A stretch of DNA of 64,000 nucleotides from the NCBI RefSeq assembly GCF_004761865.1, contig NZ_SJDM01000012.1:22707-86706 (forward strand). Direction: 5' to 3'. The stretch is from Crenalkalicoccus roseus (lineage in GTDB: Bacteria > Pseudomonadota > Alphaproteobacteria > Acetobacterales > Acetobacteraceae). A program made the translations under genes and the position numbers. Under the pieces are notes generated by a model that had not been told where the DNA came from, did not search any database, and saw nothing but the letters and a program-made list of their open reading frames with translations. Shown one piece after another: positions 1-9,121 of this stretch (position 1 is its first letter; every line of letters starts with the position of its first letter).

Positions 1-1050
1 GTGGACGCCACCAGGGACCTCAAGATCAGCGACGTGATCGAGGCGCTGGACGAGGAGCTGGGGCCGCACTTCTTCCCCGCCCGCGAGGACGGGGCCGACC
101 CGCGCGCCTGCCCGGCCTGCGCCGCCGGCCGGCTCGGGCTGAAGCTCGGGCGGCAGGGCGCCTTCATCGGCTGCTCCAACTACCCCGAATGCCGCTACAC
201 GCGCCCCCTCGCCGTCCCCGGCGCCGAGGGCGACACGGCGAGCGCCCTGCAGGAAGGGCCGCGCGAGCTCGGCACCGACCCGGCCACCGGCCAGGCGGTG
301 ACGCTGCGCCGCGGCCCCTACGGCCTCTACCTCCAGCTCGGCGAGGAGACGGAGGACGAGAAGGGAAAGAAGCTGAAGCCCCGCCGCGCCAGCCTGCCGC
401 GCGACATGGACCCCGAGGCGCTGGACCTCGACCGGGCGCTGGCGCTGCTCTCCCTGCCGCGGGTGATCGGGCTCGACCCGGAGACAGGGGGGGAGATCAC
501 CGCCGGCATCGGCCGCTTCGGCCCTTATGTCCGCCTCGGCAACACCTACCAGTCGCTGGAGCCGGGCGACGACGTGCTGACGCTCGGCATGAACCGCGCC
601 ATGGACCTGCTGGCCAAGGCGCGCGCCAAGGTGCGGCTGCTCGGCCCGCACCCGGCGGATGGCGCGCCGGTCGAGGTGCGCAAGGGCCGCTTCGGCCCCT
701 TCGTCCAGCACGGCAAGACCGTCGCCAGCCTGCCGCGCGACACCGACATGGAGGAGGTGACGCTCGAGCAGGCGGTCGCGCTGCTGCGGGAGAAGGGGAA
801 GGAGCTGGCCCCGCGCGGCCGGAAGGGCACCAAGGCCACGGCGGCGAAGCGCGGCGCCGCCCGCGCGGCGGCGGCGCCGGCGGAGGGCGCCGAGGCGCCC
901 GCCCCCGCTGCCCGGAAGCGCGCCCCGGCGGTGCGGGCCGCGGCCAAGCCCAAGCCGGCGGCGCGGCGCGGCGCCAAGACGACCGCCGCCGCGACGAGGA
1001 AGAAGCGGCCGGCTGCCAAATCCGGCGGCCGGCGCAAGGGCGAGGGCTGA
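1..1050 (+). CDS. topA: DNA topoisomerase I, C-terminal part (5' end outside window)
   Basis: This is the 3' part of the type IA topoisomerase that relaxes negative supercoils. The frame is already open at base 1, so the GTG there is probably an internal codon and the catalytic core lies upstream. A C4 zinc ribbon is visible at about residues 37-63 (CPAC, then CSNYPEC). Three Topo_C-type repeats follow, marked by GPYGLYLQLGE, IGRFGPYVRLG and KGRFGPFVQHG. The protein ends in an Ala/Lys/Arg-rich basic tail of about 80 residues, as in other alphaproteobacterial TopA proteins, which probably contacts DNA. The stop is one base before the start of rnr, so the two genes are probably cotranscribed. 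Confidence 0.93.
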   Translation: MDATRDLKISDVIEALDEELGPHFFPAREDGADPRACPACAAGRLGLKLGRQGAFIGCSNYPECRYTRPLAVPGAEGDTASALQEGPRELGTDPATGQAVTLRRGPYGLYLQLGEETEDEKGKKLKPRRASLPRDMDPEALDLDRALALLSLPRVIGLDPETGGEITAGIGRFGPYVRLGNTYQSLEPGDDVLTLGMNRAMDLLAKARAKVRLLGPHPADGAPVEVRKGRFGPFVQHGKTVASLPRDTDMEEVTLEQAVALLREKGKELAPRGRKGTKATAAKRGAARAAAAPAEGAEAPAPAARKRAPAVRAAAKPKPAARRGAKTTAAATRKKRPAAKSGGRRKGEG

Positions 1051-1051
1051 G

Positions 1052-3334
1052 ATGGCCCGCCTCCCCGGCTCGGCGTCGCGGCGCGGCAAGGACGGGCGGG
1101 AGGGGGCCCCGGCCAGGAACGCGGCGCCGGCGCCGGAGCGCCCGGCGCGGCGCGCCCGCGCCCGCGCGGCGGAACCGCCGCCCCTGCCCTCGAAGGAGGC
1201 GCTGCGCCGCTTCCTCGCCGCCGCGCCCGGCCGGGTCGGCAGGGCGGAGATCATCCGGCATTTCGGCCTCGCCCCCGGGCAGCGCCCGGCGCTGCGCCGC
1301 CTCCTCGCCGAGCTGAAGGCCGAAGGCGCCGCCGCCCCCGCGGGCCGGCGGGGCCTCTCCGCCGCCGTCCCGGCCCGGCTGCCGGAGACGGCGGTGGTCG
1401 AGGTCACCGGCACCGATCCGGACGGCGACCCGATCGCCCGCCCCCTCGGCTGGAAGGCGGAGCGGGGCCGGCCGCCGGTGATCCACATGCACCCCGAGGC
1501 GAAGGGGCAGCCGGCGCTCGCGCCCGGGGAGCGGGTGCTGGCGCGCCTCAGGCGCCTCGGCGCCGGGAAGTACGAGGGGCGCACGCTGAAGCGCCTCGGC
1601 GGCGCGGCGCCGGCGCGGGTGCTCGGCGTCTACGAGGAGGGGCGCATCATCCCGACCGACCGCCGCCACAAGGCGGAATGGGCGGTGCCGCCCGGCCAGG
1701 CGGGGGAGGCGAAGCCCGGCGAGATCGTGCTGGCCGAGCCCCTGCCCGCGCACCGCCACCTCGGCCTGCGCCCGGCGCGCATCGTCGAGCGGCTGGGGGT
1801 GATGGGGGAGCCGCGCTCGGTCTCCCTCGTCTGCATCCACGCCCATGGCATCCCCGACATCTTCCCCGCCGAGGCGGTGCGCGAGGCCGAGCGCGCCCGC
1901 GGCGTGGCGGCGCGGGGGCGGGAGGACCTGACCGCCATCCCCCTCGTCACCATAGACGGCGAGGACGCGCGCGACTTCGACGACGCGGTGTGGGCGGAGC
2001 CGGAGGGCGAGGGCTGGCGCGTCATCGTCGCCATCGCCGATGTCGCCCACTATGTCCGCCCCGGCAGCGCGCTCGACCGCGAGGCCTGGGCGCGGGGCAA
2101 CAGCGTCTACTTCCCCGACCGGGTGGTGCCGATGCTGCCCGAGGCGCTGTCCAACGGCTGGTGCAGCCTGCGCCCGCGGGAGAGGCGCGGCTGCCTGTTC
2201 GTCGAGATGTGGTTCGACCGCTCCGGCACCAAGCTCCGCCACCGCTTCGGCCGCGGGGTGATGCGGAGCGCCGCGCGCCTCACCTACGAGCAGGTGCAGG
2301 CGGCGGCCGATGCCGGTACCGAGCCGGAGGGGCTGGCGCAGGGCCACACGGCGCGGCTCTACGGCGCCTTCCGCGCCCTGCTCGCGGCGCGGGAGCGGCG
2401 CGGCACGCTCGACCTCGAGCTGCCGGAGCGGCGGGTGCTGCTCGATGCCCGCGGCCATGTCGCCGGCGTGGTGCCGCGCGCCCGCCTCGACAGCCACCGG
2501 CTGATCGAGGAGTTCATGATCGCCGCCAATGTCTGCGCGGCGGAGGAGCTGGAGCGGCTCGGCGCCCCCTGCATGTACCGCATCCACGACCGCCCCTCGG
2601 ACGAGAAGCTGGAATCGCTCAGGCAATTCCTCTCCGGCCTCGGCCTCTCCCTGCCGCCCGCGGACCGCCTGCGCCCACGCGACTTCGCCGGCGTGCTCGA
2701 CCAGGCGCGCGGGCGGCCGGAGGAGCGCTTGGTGCACGAGACGGTGCTGCGCAGCCAGTCCCAGGCCGCCTACAGCCCGGACAACATCGGGCATTTCGGC
2801 CTCGGCCTGCCGCGCTACGCCCACTTCACCAGCCCGATCCGCCGCTACGCCGACCTTCTCGTGCACCGCGCGCTGATCCGCGGCCTCAAGCTCGGCGCCG
2901 GGGCGCTGGAGGAGACGGAGGCGGCGCGCTTCCCCGACACCGCCGAGCACGTCACCCAGACCGAGCGCCGGGCGGCGGCGGCCGAGCGCGACGCGGTGGA
3001 CCGCTACCTTGCGGCATACATGGCACAGCATGTGGGCGAGGTGTTCGAGGCGCGCATTTCGGGCGTGACACGCTTCGGCCTCTTCGTCACCGTCGAGGCG
3101 AATGGCGCGAGCGGAATCGTCCCGCTCGGATCCCTGCCGGACGACCGATGGACCGAGGACCAGGCCACGCATTCGCTGGCAGGCCAGAGGACGGGGCTGC
3201 GCTTCCGCCTGGGCCAGGCGGTGGAGGCGCGGCTGGTGGAGGCGACGCCGCGCACCGGCGGCATGGTGTTCCACCTGATGCAGGGGGTGGCGCGGCGGGG
3301 CCCGAGAGGCGCGGGGCGCGGGCGCCGCGGCTGA
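1052..3334 (+). CDS. rnr: Ribonuclease R
   Basis: This 760-residue protein is a processive 3'-to-5' exoribonuclease of the RNB (RNase II/R) family, which degrades structured mRNA and rRNA. The RNB active-site motif DGEDARDFDDAVW, with its metal-binding aspartates, begins near residue 303. The conserved Y-R-I-H-D-R-P segment and the arginine-rich FTSPIRRYADLLVHRAL helix follow. A C-terminal S1 RNA-binding domain covers about residues 657-740 (VFEARISGVTRFGLFV). The N-terminal region is a winged-helix/OB portion preceded by a basic Ala/Arg-rich extension. The ATG lies one base after the topA stop. The topA-rnr order is common in alphaproteobacteria. Confidence 0.95.
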   Translation: MARLPGSASRRGKDGREGAPARNAAPAPERPARRARARAAEPPPLPSKEALRRFLAAAPGRVGRAEIIRHFGLAPGQRPALRRLLAELKAEGAAAPAGRRGLSAAVPARLPETAVVEVTGTDPDGDPIARPLGWKAERGRPPVIHMHPEAKGQPALAPGERVLARLRRLGAGKYEGRTLKRLGGAAPARVLGVYEEGRIIPTDRRHKAEWAVPPGQAGEAKPGEIVLAEPLPAHRHLGLRPARIVERLGVMGEPRSVSLVCIHAHGIPDIFPAEAVREAERARGVAARGREDLTAIPLVTIDGEDARDFDDAVWAEPEGEGWRVIVAIADVAHYVRPGSALDREAWARGNSVYFPDRVVPMLPEALSNGWCSLRPRERRGCLFVEMWFDRSGTKLRHRFGRGVMRSAARLTYEQVQAAADAGTEPEGLAQGHTARLYGAFRALLAARERRGTLDLELPERRVLLDARGHVAGVVPRARLDSHRLIEEFMIAANVCAAEELERLGAPCMYRIHDRPSDEKLESLRQFLSGLGLSLPPADRLRPRDFAGVLDQARGRPEERLVHETVLRSQSQAAYSPDNIGHFGLGLPRYAHFTSPIRRYADLLVHRALIRGLKLGAGALEETEAARFPDTAEHVTQTERRAAAAERDAVDRYLAAYMAQHVGEVFEARISGVTRFGLFVTVEANGASGIVPLGSLPDDRWTEDQATHSLAGQRTGLRFRLGQAVEARLVEATPRTGGMVFHLMQGVARRGPRGAGRGRRG

Positions 3335-3363
3335 GGGCGCCCCGCCCCGGATCCGGCGGGAGG

Positions 3364-4881
3364 GTGGCGAGGCGGCGGGCGGGCGCGGGCCTGCTCGGCG
3401 CGCTGCTGATGCTGCTCGCCGCCTCGGCACGGGCGGTGGAGCGGGAATTCCCGCGCGACCTGGTGCAGGCGGTCTTCGCCTCCGCCTTCGAGGTGGTGCT
3501 TGAGCGCCACCTGGAGGCGGCGGCGCCGGCCGAGCTCGGCCTGTGGAGCCTGCGCGGCCTCGAGGTGCTGGACCCCGGCCTGCGGCCCGAACTCAGCGCC
3601 GGCACGCTGCTGCTCTCGGACCCGGAGCGGCTGCTCGGCGCCCGCCCGGTGCCGGGCGGGCCGCCTCCGGCCGCGGCGGGCCAGCTCGCCACCGCCCTGG
3701 CGGCGCTGTTCGAGGCGGCTTGGCGCGCCTCTCCCGCGCTGCGGCGGGCCGGGGCGGAGGGGATGCTGCGCAGCGCCTTCGAGGAGCTGTTCAACCACCT
3801 CGACCCCTACAGCCGCTACCTGAGCGCGGCGGAGGCGCGGGCGGCGCGGGCGCGTCGCGTCGGCCAGTCCGGTCTCGGCCTGCGGCTCGGCGCCGGGCGG
3901 GGCGGCGCGGTGGTGGTGGCACGGGTGGAGGAAGGGGGGCCGGCGGAGGAGGCGGGGCTGCGCGCCGGCGACCGGCTTCTGGCGGTGGACGGGGTGGCGG
4001 TGTCGGCGCATGACCTTGGCGCGGCCGTCGCCCTGCTGGAGGGGCCGCCGGGCAGCCAGGTGCGGCTGACCCTGCAGCGCGCCGGCCGGCGCCTCGAGGT
4101 GGTGCTGCCGCGCCTCGCCGCGCAGCCCCCGGCGCTGCGGGCGGAACGGCGGCAGGAGATCCTGTGGCTGACGCTGGAGGTCTTCGCCAACGACACCGAC
4201 CGGCGCCTGGCCGAGGCGCTGGCCGAGGCGCGGCGGGCGGGGGCGCTGCGCGGCCTGGTGCTCGACCTGCGCGGCAATCGGGGCGGGCTGCTCGGCCAGG
4301 CGGTGGCGGTGGCCTCGGCCTTCCTGCCGGGGGGCGTCGTGATCCGCACCTCGGGGCGGCACCCGGAGGCGGAGCGCCTCTACCTCGCCGACGAGGCCGA
4401 CATCGCCGCCGGGCTGCCGATGGTGCTGCTGGTGGACGGGCGCTCCGCCTCGGCGGCGGAGATCGTGGCCGCCTCGCTCTCCGACCGCGGCCGGGCGGTG
4501 GTGGCGGGCAGCACCACCATGGGCAAGGGGCTGATCCAGGTGGTGGCGCCGCTGCCGAACGGGGGCGAGCTGCTGGTCACCTGGGCCCGGGTGCTCGCGC
4601 CCGGGGGCTGGCCGATCCAGGGGCTCGGCGTGGTGCCGGCGCTGTGCACCAGCCTCGGCGCCGAGGCCCTGGCCGAGACGCTGGCGCGGCTGCGCCGGGG
4701 CGAGTCGCCGATGGCTCCGCTGCTCGCCCGCCTGCGCGCCGCCCGCCCGCCGGTGCCGGCGAGCGAGCAGGTGGCGCTGCGCGAGGCCTGCCCGCCGGCT
4801 GAAGGGCGGGAGGCGGACCTCGCCGCCGCCCAGGCGCTGCTCGACTCCCCGCCCGCCTACGAGGCGGCCCGGGCGCGCTGA
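3364..4881 (+). CDS. Secreted S41 (carboxy-terminal processing) peptidase
   Basis: This is a 505-residue serine protease of the CtpA/Prc family, predicted to act in the periplasm. A GTG start is chosen because it gives a signal peptide at once (RRR, then GLLGALLMLLAASARA) and lies 29 bp after rnr. The larger open frame upstream only overlaps rnr. The order is an N-terminal helical region with HLDPYSRYL near residue 145, a PDZ domain (about 160-235, AGLRAGDRLLAVDG), then the S41 core. By alignment with the E. coli Prc pattern, the nucleophile is Ser363 in RSASAAE and the base is Lys388 in MGKG. It diverges from the second S41 gene at 61-63 kb, so the two are old paralogues. Substrate unknown. 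Confidence 0.87.
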   Translation: MARRRAGAGLLGALLMLLAASARAVEREFPRDLVQAVFASAFEVVLERHLEAAAPAELGLWSLRGLEVLDPGLRPELSAGTLLLSDPERLLGARPVPGGPPPAAAGQLATALAALFEAAWRASPALRRAGAEGMLRSAFEELFNHLDPYSRYLSAAEARAARARRVGQSGLGLRLGAGRGGAVVVARVEEGGPAEEAGLRAGDRLLAVDGVAVSAHDLGAAVALLEGPPGSQVRLTLQRAGRRLEVVLPRLAAQPPALRAERRQEILWLTLEVFANDTDRRLAEALAEARRAGALRGLVLDLRGNRGGLLGQAVAVASAFLPGGVVIRTSGRHPEAERLYLADEADIAAGLPMVLLVDGRSASAAEIVAASLSDRGRAVVAGSTTMGKGLIQVVAPLPNGGELLVTWARVLAPGGWPIQGLGVVPALCTSLGAEALAETLARLRRGESPMAPLLARLRAARPPVPASEQVALREACPPAEGREADLAAAQALLDSPPAYEAARAR

Positions 4882-4900
4882 CCCCCCTGTCCGGTTCCGC

Positions 4901-4928
4901 TTGACGCGCCCGGCTCCGCCGCTAGTGT
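4901..4928 (+). promoter_or_regulatory. Candidate promoter of rpmG
   Basis: TTGACG at 4901-4906 matches the housekeeping -35 box. A weaker -10-like TAGTGT lies 16 bp later at 4923-4928. The element sits in the 92-bp gap before rpmG, 45 bp upstream of its ATG. The -10 assignment is tentative because GC-rich alphaproteobacterial promoters are degenerate. Confidence 0.45.
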
Positions 4929-4973
4929 CCCCGCCCTTGAGCGCCCCGAACCCCAGGGACAGAAGGCTTCGCC

Positions 4974-5141
4974 ATGGCCAAAGCGAATACCATCCAGATC
5001 AAGCTGGTGAGCAGTGCCGACACCGGCTTCTTCTACGTGACCAAGAAGAACGTCCGGAACACCACCGGCAAGCTCGAGAAGAAGAAGTACGACCCCGTGG
5101 TGCGCAAGCACGTCGTCTTCCGCGAGGCCAAGATCAAGTAG
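4974..5141 (+). CDS. rpmG: Large ribosomal subunit protein bL33
   Basis: This 55-residue protein is a component of the 50S subunit near the E site. The translation starts [20 protein letters not shown] and continues with [20 protein letters not shown], the standard bL33 sequence, and ends REAKIK. Length and sequence match the cysteine-free form of bL33, which lacks the zinc-binding CxxC pairs. It has its own candidate promoter upstream. It is followed by a dispersed repeat and the convergent pleD gene. The neighbourhood of rnr and pleD is typical of Rhodospirillales. Confidence 0.95.
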   Translation: MAKANTIQIKLVSSADTGFFYVTKKNVRNTTGKLEKKKYDPVVRKHVVFREAKIK

Positions 5142-5155
5142 CCGCGCCCCCTTCC

Positions 5156-5217
5156 CTTGGGGCCGCAGGGCCGTTTCCACCTGGCCGTTTCCGGCCGCCC
5201 GCGATCCACCTCAGGCC
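5156..5217 (-). repeat. Dispersed 3'-end repeat, copy 1 (after pleD)
   Basis: Read on the minus strand, the pleD stop is followed by GGTGGATCGCGG, then GGCCGGAAACGGCC, which can fold as a GGCCG/CGGCC stem with a GAAA loop, then a second GGAAACGGCC. The same blocks recur after the genes ending at 31741, 32679, 59825 and 61367. This is a short form lacking the middle part seen at 32.6 kb. It may act as the terminator of pleD. Confidence 0.7.
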
Positions 5218-6581
5218 GGCTGGGGCACCAGATCCGCGGCGGTCGCCATCACCACGCAGTCCCGCCCGCGCGCCTTGGCGCGGTAGAGCGCGGCGTCCGC
5301 CGCCCCGATGGCGGCCGCGACCGGGGTGCCGATGGGGGCGATGGCGAGGCCGATGCTGGCGGAGACGGCGATGCTGAGCGGCCCGACCAGGCAGGGCTCG
5401 CTGCTGATCGCCTGGCGCAGCCTTTCCGCCACCATGGCGGCATAGTCCGCGGATTCGGCGGCGAGCGCGACCAGGAACTCCTCCCCCCCGTAGCGGGCCA
5501 CCACATCCGCGCCGCGAAGCTGCGCCTGCAGCCGCCGCGCGACCTCGCGCAGCACCGCATCGCCCGTCTCGTGCCCGAAGCCGTCATTGACCGCCTTGAA
5601 CCGGTCCACGTCGAGCAGCAGCACCGCCGCGTCGCTGCCGCGCAGGAGCTGTTCCAGGTAGCGGCTGGCGTAGTGGCGGTTGCGCAGCCCGGTGAGCTGG
5701 TCGGTCACCGCCATCTTCAGCGACCGGTCCAGGATGTCCCGCATCCCGTCCTGGTAGCGCTTGCGGCGGATCTGGTTGCGGACCCGCGCGCGCAGCTCGT
5801 GCAGGTCGAGCGGGCGGAACAGGTGGTCGCTCACGCCGAGGTCGAAGCCGCGGAGCACCAGCCGGCGCTGGTCCGGGTCCGCGACCAGCAGCACCGGCAG
5901 GTCGCGCGTCGTCGCCTGGGCGCGCAGGCGGGAGGCGAGGCGCAGCGTCTCGCCCCCCTCCGCCGCGAGGCAGAGCAGGGCAAGGTCGAAGCCGCCCTCG
6001 GAGAGCAGGCGGAGCGCGTGCTCGGGCTCGGCGGCGCGGCGCGCCGACAGCCCGTCGGCGGCCAGCGCGGCCTGGATGCGCGCCGCCTCCCCGGCATCGC
6101 CCCCCACCACCAGGGCGCGGGCGCCGCCGAGGTCGAGCGCGGGGTCGCAGGGCGCCTCGATCCCGAGCTCCTGCACCGCCGCCACGCCGCGCCGCCAAGC
6201 GTCCTGCACCTGCTTGACGCGCAGCAGGGCACGCAGGCGGGCGAACAGCGTCGCATCGTCGATGGGCTTGGAGAGGAAGTCGTCGGCCCCGGCCTCCAGG
6301 CCGCGCACCCGCTCGGACTGGTCGGCGAGCGCGGTGACCATGACCACGGGGATATGGGCGGTCGCCGGGTCGCCCTTCAGGCGCCGGCAGACCTCGTAGC
6401 CGTCCATCCCGGGCATCATGACGTCGAGCAGGATCACGTCCGGCGACCAGGTGCGGGCCAGGGCTAGCGCCTCCGCCCCCGAGCCCGCGAGCGCCACCTC
6501 GTAATATTCCGCCTGCAGCTTGACCTCGAGCAGCCGCAGGTTGGTGGCGATGTCGTCCACCACCAGGATGCGGGCCGTCAT
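5211..6581 (-). CDS. pleD: PleD-type response regulator with diguanylate cyclase domain
   Basis: This 456-residue protein makes cyclic di-GMP from two GTP when its receiver domain is phosphorylated. The first receiver domain (about 1-120) has the acidic pair D9-D10 and the phosphoacceptor Asp53 in VILLDVMMPGMDGYE. A second receiver-like domain (about 150-270) lacks a clear phosphoacceptor (DLALLCLAAEGG), as in the adaptor domain of Caulobacter PleD. The GGDEF domain (about 285-450) carries an active GGEEF at 365-369. An RGAD inhibitory site lies five residues before it, so product feedback is likely. In Caulobacter PleD controls the motile-to-sessile transition. The architecture is complete; the role in this organism is inferred. 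Confidence 0.93.
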   Translation of the reverse strand: MTARILVVDDIATNLRLLEVKLQAEYYEVALAGSGAEALALARTWSPDVILLDVMMPGMDGYEVCRRLKGDPATAHIPVVMVTALADQSERVRGLEAGADDFLSKPIDDATLFARLRALLRVKQVQDAWRRGVAAVQELGIEAPCDPALDLGGARALVVGGDAGEAARIQAALAADGLSARRAAEPEHALRLLSEGGFDLALLCLAAEGGETLRLASRLRAQATTRDLPVLLVADPDQRRLVLRGFDLGVSDHLFRPLDLHELRARVRNQIRRKRYQDGMRDILDRSLKMAVTDQLTGLRNRHYASRYLEQLLRGSDAAVLLLDVDRFKAVNDGFGHETGDAVLREVARRLQAQLRGADVVARYGGEEFLVALAAESADYAAMVAERLRQAISSEPCLVGPLSIAVSASIGLAIAPIGTPVAAAIGAADAALYRAKARGRDCVVMATAADLVPQPA

Positions 6582-6691
6582 GTGACGGCTCCGTGAAGAG
6601 TGGGCGCAGGCATGGCGCCGGAACCTCCGCGGGGGTTCGTCCGCTGCACGGCAGCGCCTAGAGAGGCCAGGACGTGTGGAAGGAGCACGGC

Positions 6692-7291
6692 ATGTCCGAC
6701 ATCACGGCAAGCGAACGCGAGGACCGCAGGGGCGTGGCCAACATCGCCCTGTTCTTCCGGCGGTGGATGGCGAACCCCCTGCAGATGGGCTCGATCATCC
6801 CCTCCTCCCCCAGCCTGTGCCGCCGCATTGCCGCGCTGGTGACGCGGGCGGAGGATGAGGTCGTGGTCGAACTCGGTGCCGGAACCGGCGTGGTCTCCCG
6901 CGCCCTGATCGCCGCAGGGGTGCCGCCCGAACGGCTGGTGGTGCTGGAGATCGTGCCCGACATGGCGGCGCATCTGCGCCGTGTCCTGCCCGGCGCCACG
7001 GTGATCACGGGCGACGCCTTCGAACTGCCCCGGATGCTCCCCTCGCGCTGGCACGGCAAGGTCGGCACCGCGATCTGCGGCATCCCCCTGGTGCTGCTGC
7101 CGCTCGCCCAGCAGCGTCGCTTCGTCGAGGCGGTGGAGGCGGTGGCGCCGGGCCGCGGCTTCCTGCTCTATACCTATTGCATCACGTCGCCCCTGCCCTA
7201 CCGAGCCCTCGGCCTGACGGCCCGGCGCGAGGCGTGGACGCCGCTCAACTTCCCGCCTGCAAGCGTGTGGCGCTACCAACCTGCCCGCTAG
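6692..7291 (+). CDS. PmtA-like phospholipid N-methyltransferase / SAM methyltransferase
   Basis: This is a 199-residue class I SAM-dependent methyltransferase. ATG 6692 is preferred over GTG 6674 because GGAAGGAG sits about 7 bp before it. The N-terminal segment ALFFRRWMANPLQMGSIIPS resembles bacterial PmtA proteins. Motif I (VVVELGAGTGVVSRAL, near residue 57) binds SAM and is followed by the acidic end of strand 2 (VLEIVPDM). PmtA converts phosphatidylethanolamine to phosphatidylcholine at the inner membrane. That substrate is inferred from family resemblance only. The relatives include the rRNA adenine dimethylase fold, so another lipid or small-molecule substrate is possible. It is divergent from pleD across 110 bp. 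Confidence 0.75.
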   Translation: MSDITASEREDRRGVANIALFFRRWMANPLQMGSIIPSSPSLCRRIAALVTRAEDEVVVELGAGTGVVSRALIAAGVPPERLVVLEIVPDMAAHLRRVLPGATVITGDAFELPRMLPSRWHGKVGTAICGIPLVLLPLAQQRRFVEAVEAVAPGRGFLLYTYCITSPLPYRALGLTARREAWTPLNFPPASVWRYQPAR

Positions 7292-7430
7292 GGAGCCCAT
7301 GACACCTCCGCCGGGGAGTCGCGCAGGGGTGGTACTCCGCCATGACCGCTCACGCTGTGACGCATAGCACAGCGCCGGCCCGATAAGAAGCGATTGCGCC
7401 TGCGGGGCCGGGCACACGCCGCTTCCGCCT

Positions 7431-8069
7431 TCAGCCGGAGGTCAGGGCCACCTCCCCCCCGTCGGGGCGCCGCAGCCGGGCCACCAGCCGCGCATGAGGG
7501 CTGCGTCGCACCCGCAGCGCCTCCTCCAGCCCCCGCTCGGCGAGGGCGGCGCGCAGCGCCTCCGCCTCGGGGTGCTCGGCCTCGAGCGCCAGCAGGCGGC
7601 AGCCGCTGTCCCTGATCTGCGAGGCGGCGCCGGGGCCGTCCCACTGGATCAGGGCGGGGATCAGGTTGTCCATGTCCTGCCGCTGAGGCGGGAAGGCCAT
7701 GCGCCAGGAGAGCCGGCCGCGGCGCATCGCCCTCATCTCCCCGCCGCGCGGGCCGAGGCGCGCCACCACCGCATCCAGCACCGGGGTGCGGGCGACCCAG
7801 GCGATCAGCGAGGGCTCCGCCTCGAGGCGCGTGCGCATCGCGGGGTCGTCGAGGTCGAAGGGCCGGGGGTGTTCCGGCTCCGGCTGGCTGGGGTCGGGGG
7901 CGATCACCTCCAGGTAGCAGGCAGGCCCGAGACCCAGCAGCAGGTTGTGCGTGCCGAAGCCCTCATGCGCCCCGCCGGGATCCGGCCGGACGCCGAGATG
8001 GCGCTCGATGTACTCGGCCCCCTCCTCCAGGGTCCTGGCACCGAGGACGATGTGGTCGATCTCCGCCAT
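7431..8069 (-). CDS. VOC-superfamily (glyoxalase-like) protein
   Basis: This 212-residue protein starts MAEIDHIVLGARTLEEG, the typical first strand of the glyoxalase/bleomycin-resistance fold. THNLLLGLGPACYLEVIAPD matches the Glyoxalase_3-like group. The later half is more divergent and contains a second VOC-like module (about 110-205). ATG 8069 is chosen because of a purine-rich AAGGAGAAGGAAAGG upstream; longer starts add only Arg-rich sequence. Members of this group are metal-dependent enzymes or orphan proteins, and no substrate can be assigned. The 139 bp downstream, before the convergent methyltransferase, show no gene. Confidence 0.75.
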   Translation of the reverse strand: MAEIDHIVLGARTLEEGAEYIERHLGVRPDPGGAHEGFGTHNLLLGLGPACYLEVIAPDPSQPEPEHPRPFDLDDPAMRTRLEAEPSLIAWVARTPVLDAVVARLGPRGGEMRAMRRGRLSWRMAFPPQRQDMDNLIPALIQWDGPGAASQIRDSGCRLLALEAEHPEAEALRAALAERGLEEALRVRRSPHARLVARLRRPDGGEVALTSG

Positions 8070-8245
8070 GCGGCCTTTCCTTCTCCTTCCCGTGGTGCCG
8101 GGACGGAGCCGCATGCCCGGCGCCGCCCTGCCCCCCTGTCCTCCCCCGTGGGCATTCTTTGCTTGGCCGGGCCTCCGGGCGAATGCCCCGGCATCATCCT
8201 CACGGGCATCTCACCCGCCGGCGGCGATCCCTGCCAAGCCTTGTG

Positions 8246-8290
8246 GTTTCTCGTTCCTGGCTGTTTCCCTCCCTTCCGCGAGCTGCCTAG
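8246..8290 (-). repeat. Dispersed 3'-end repeat, degenerate copy 2
   Basis: Minus-strand reading at the GST stop gives TAGGCAGCTCGCGGA, then GGGAGGGAAACAGCCAGG. It aligns with the TAG...GATCGCGGA...GGAAACGGCC core of the better copies with several mismatches. As elsewhere, the stop codon is inside the repeat. This is the weakest copy. The rest of the 217-bp gap (8070-8286) shows no gene. Confidence 0.4.
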
Positions 8291-8994
8291 CGCGGGGCGA
8301 ACTGGGTCCTGCCGAACAGCACCTCCCGCTCCGCGTCGGTGATCGGCGCGCGGCGCTGGCGGTCGGCCAGCACGGCGACGCCGCGCCGCACCGCGGGACG
8401 CGCCGCGATGGCATCGTGCCAGCGCCGCACCGCCGGGAACTCGCCAAGGTCTATGCCGCGCCGGTCGGCGTTGCGGATCCAGGGGAAGGTGCAGATGTCG
8501 GCGATGCTGTAGTCCGGCCCCGCGAGATAGGCGCTCTCGGCCAGGCGCTTCTCCAGCACCCGGTGCAGGCGCCGCACCTCGTTGCCGTAGCGCTCGATGG
8601 CGTAGGGCAGCTTCTCCGCCGCGTAATTGGCGAAGTGGTTGTACTGGCCGAACATGGGGCCGATGCCGCCCATCTGGAACATGGTCCACTGCAGGCAGCG
8701 GTAGCGCGCCTCCCCCTCCCTCGGCAGCAGGGCGCTGCCGGTCTTCTCCGCGAGGTAGATCAGGATCGCCGCGCTCTCGAACAGCGCCAGCGGGCGGCCT
8801 TCCGGCCCCTCCGGGTCCACGATCGCGGGGATGCGGTGATTCGGCGTGATGGCGAGGAATTCCGGCCTGAACTGCTCGCCCTTGCCGATGTCCACCGGGA
8901 TCACCTCGTAGGGCAGCCCGAGTTCCTCGAGCATGATGTGGACCTTGTGCCCGTTGGGGGTGGGCCAGGTCCAGACCTGGATGGGTGGCGCCAT
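8287..8994 (-). CDS. Glutathione S-transferase family protein, YfcG-like
   Basis: This 235-residue protein has an N-terminal thioredoxin-fold GSH domain (about 1-90) and a helical C-terminal domain. TPNGHKVHIMLEELGLPYEV, then GKGEQFRPEFLAITPNHRIPAI and LFESAAILIYLAEKTG, closely follow E. coli YfcG/YghU. Those Nu-class enzymes have disulfide-bond reductase activity and bind two glutathiones. GPMFGQYNHFANYAAEKLPYAIERY in the second domain is also characteristic. The likely role is thiol redox maintenance in the cytosol. The gene is monocistronic as far as the spacing shows. Confidence 0.88.
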   Translation of the reverse strand: MAPPIQVWTWPTPNGHKVHIMLEELGLPYEVIPVDIGKGEQFRPEFLAITPNHRIPAIVDPEGPEGRPLALFESAAILIYLAEKTGSALLPREGEARYRCLQWTMFQMGGIGPMFGQYNHFANYAAEKLPYAIERYGNEVRRLHRVLEKRLAESAYLAGPDYSIADICTFPWIRNADRRGIDLGEFPAVRRWHDAIAARPAVRRGVAVLADRQRRAPITDAEREVLFGRTQFAPR

Positions 8995-9121
8995 GCGCGT
9001 CTCCTCTCCGCCTCCGGGAAGCTTGCCGGGGGGATGGCCGGGCGCGCAACCCCACGCCGCCCATGGCCGGACCCGCCCGCCCGGCCTAGGCTGCGCGCCG
9101 GGACACCCGGGGAGGATCGGA

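Noticed and set aside
497..3430. A 977-codon open frame on the minus strand opposite topA/rnr
   Set aside because: It is antisense to two recognised genes, has Ala/Arg/Gly/His-biased composition, and shows no family motif. Long antisense frames are expected at this GC content.
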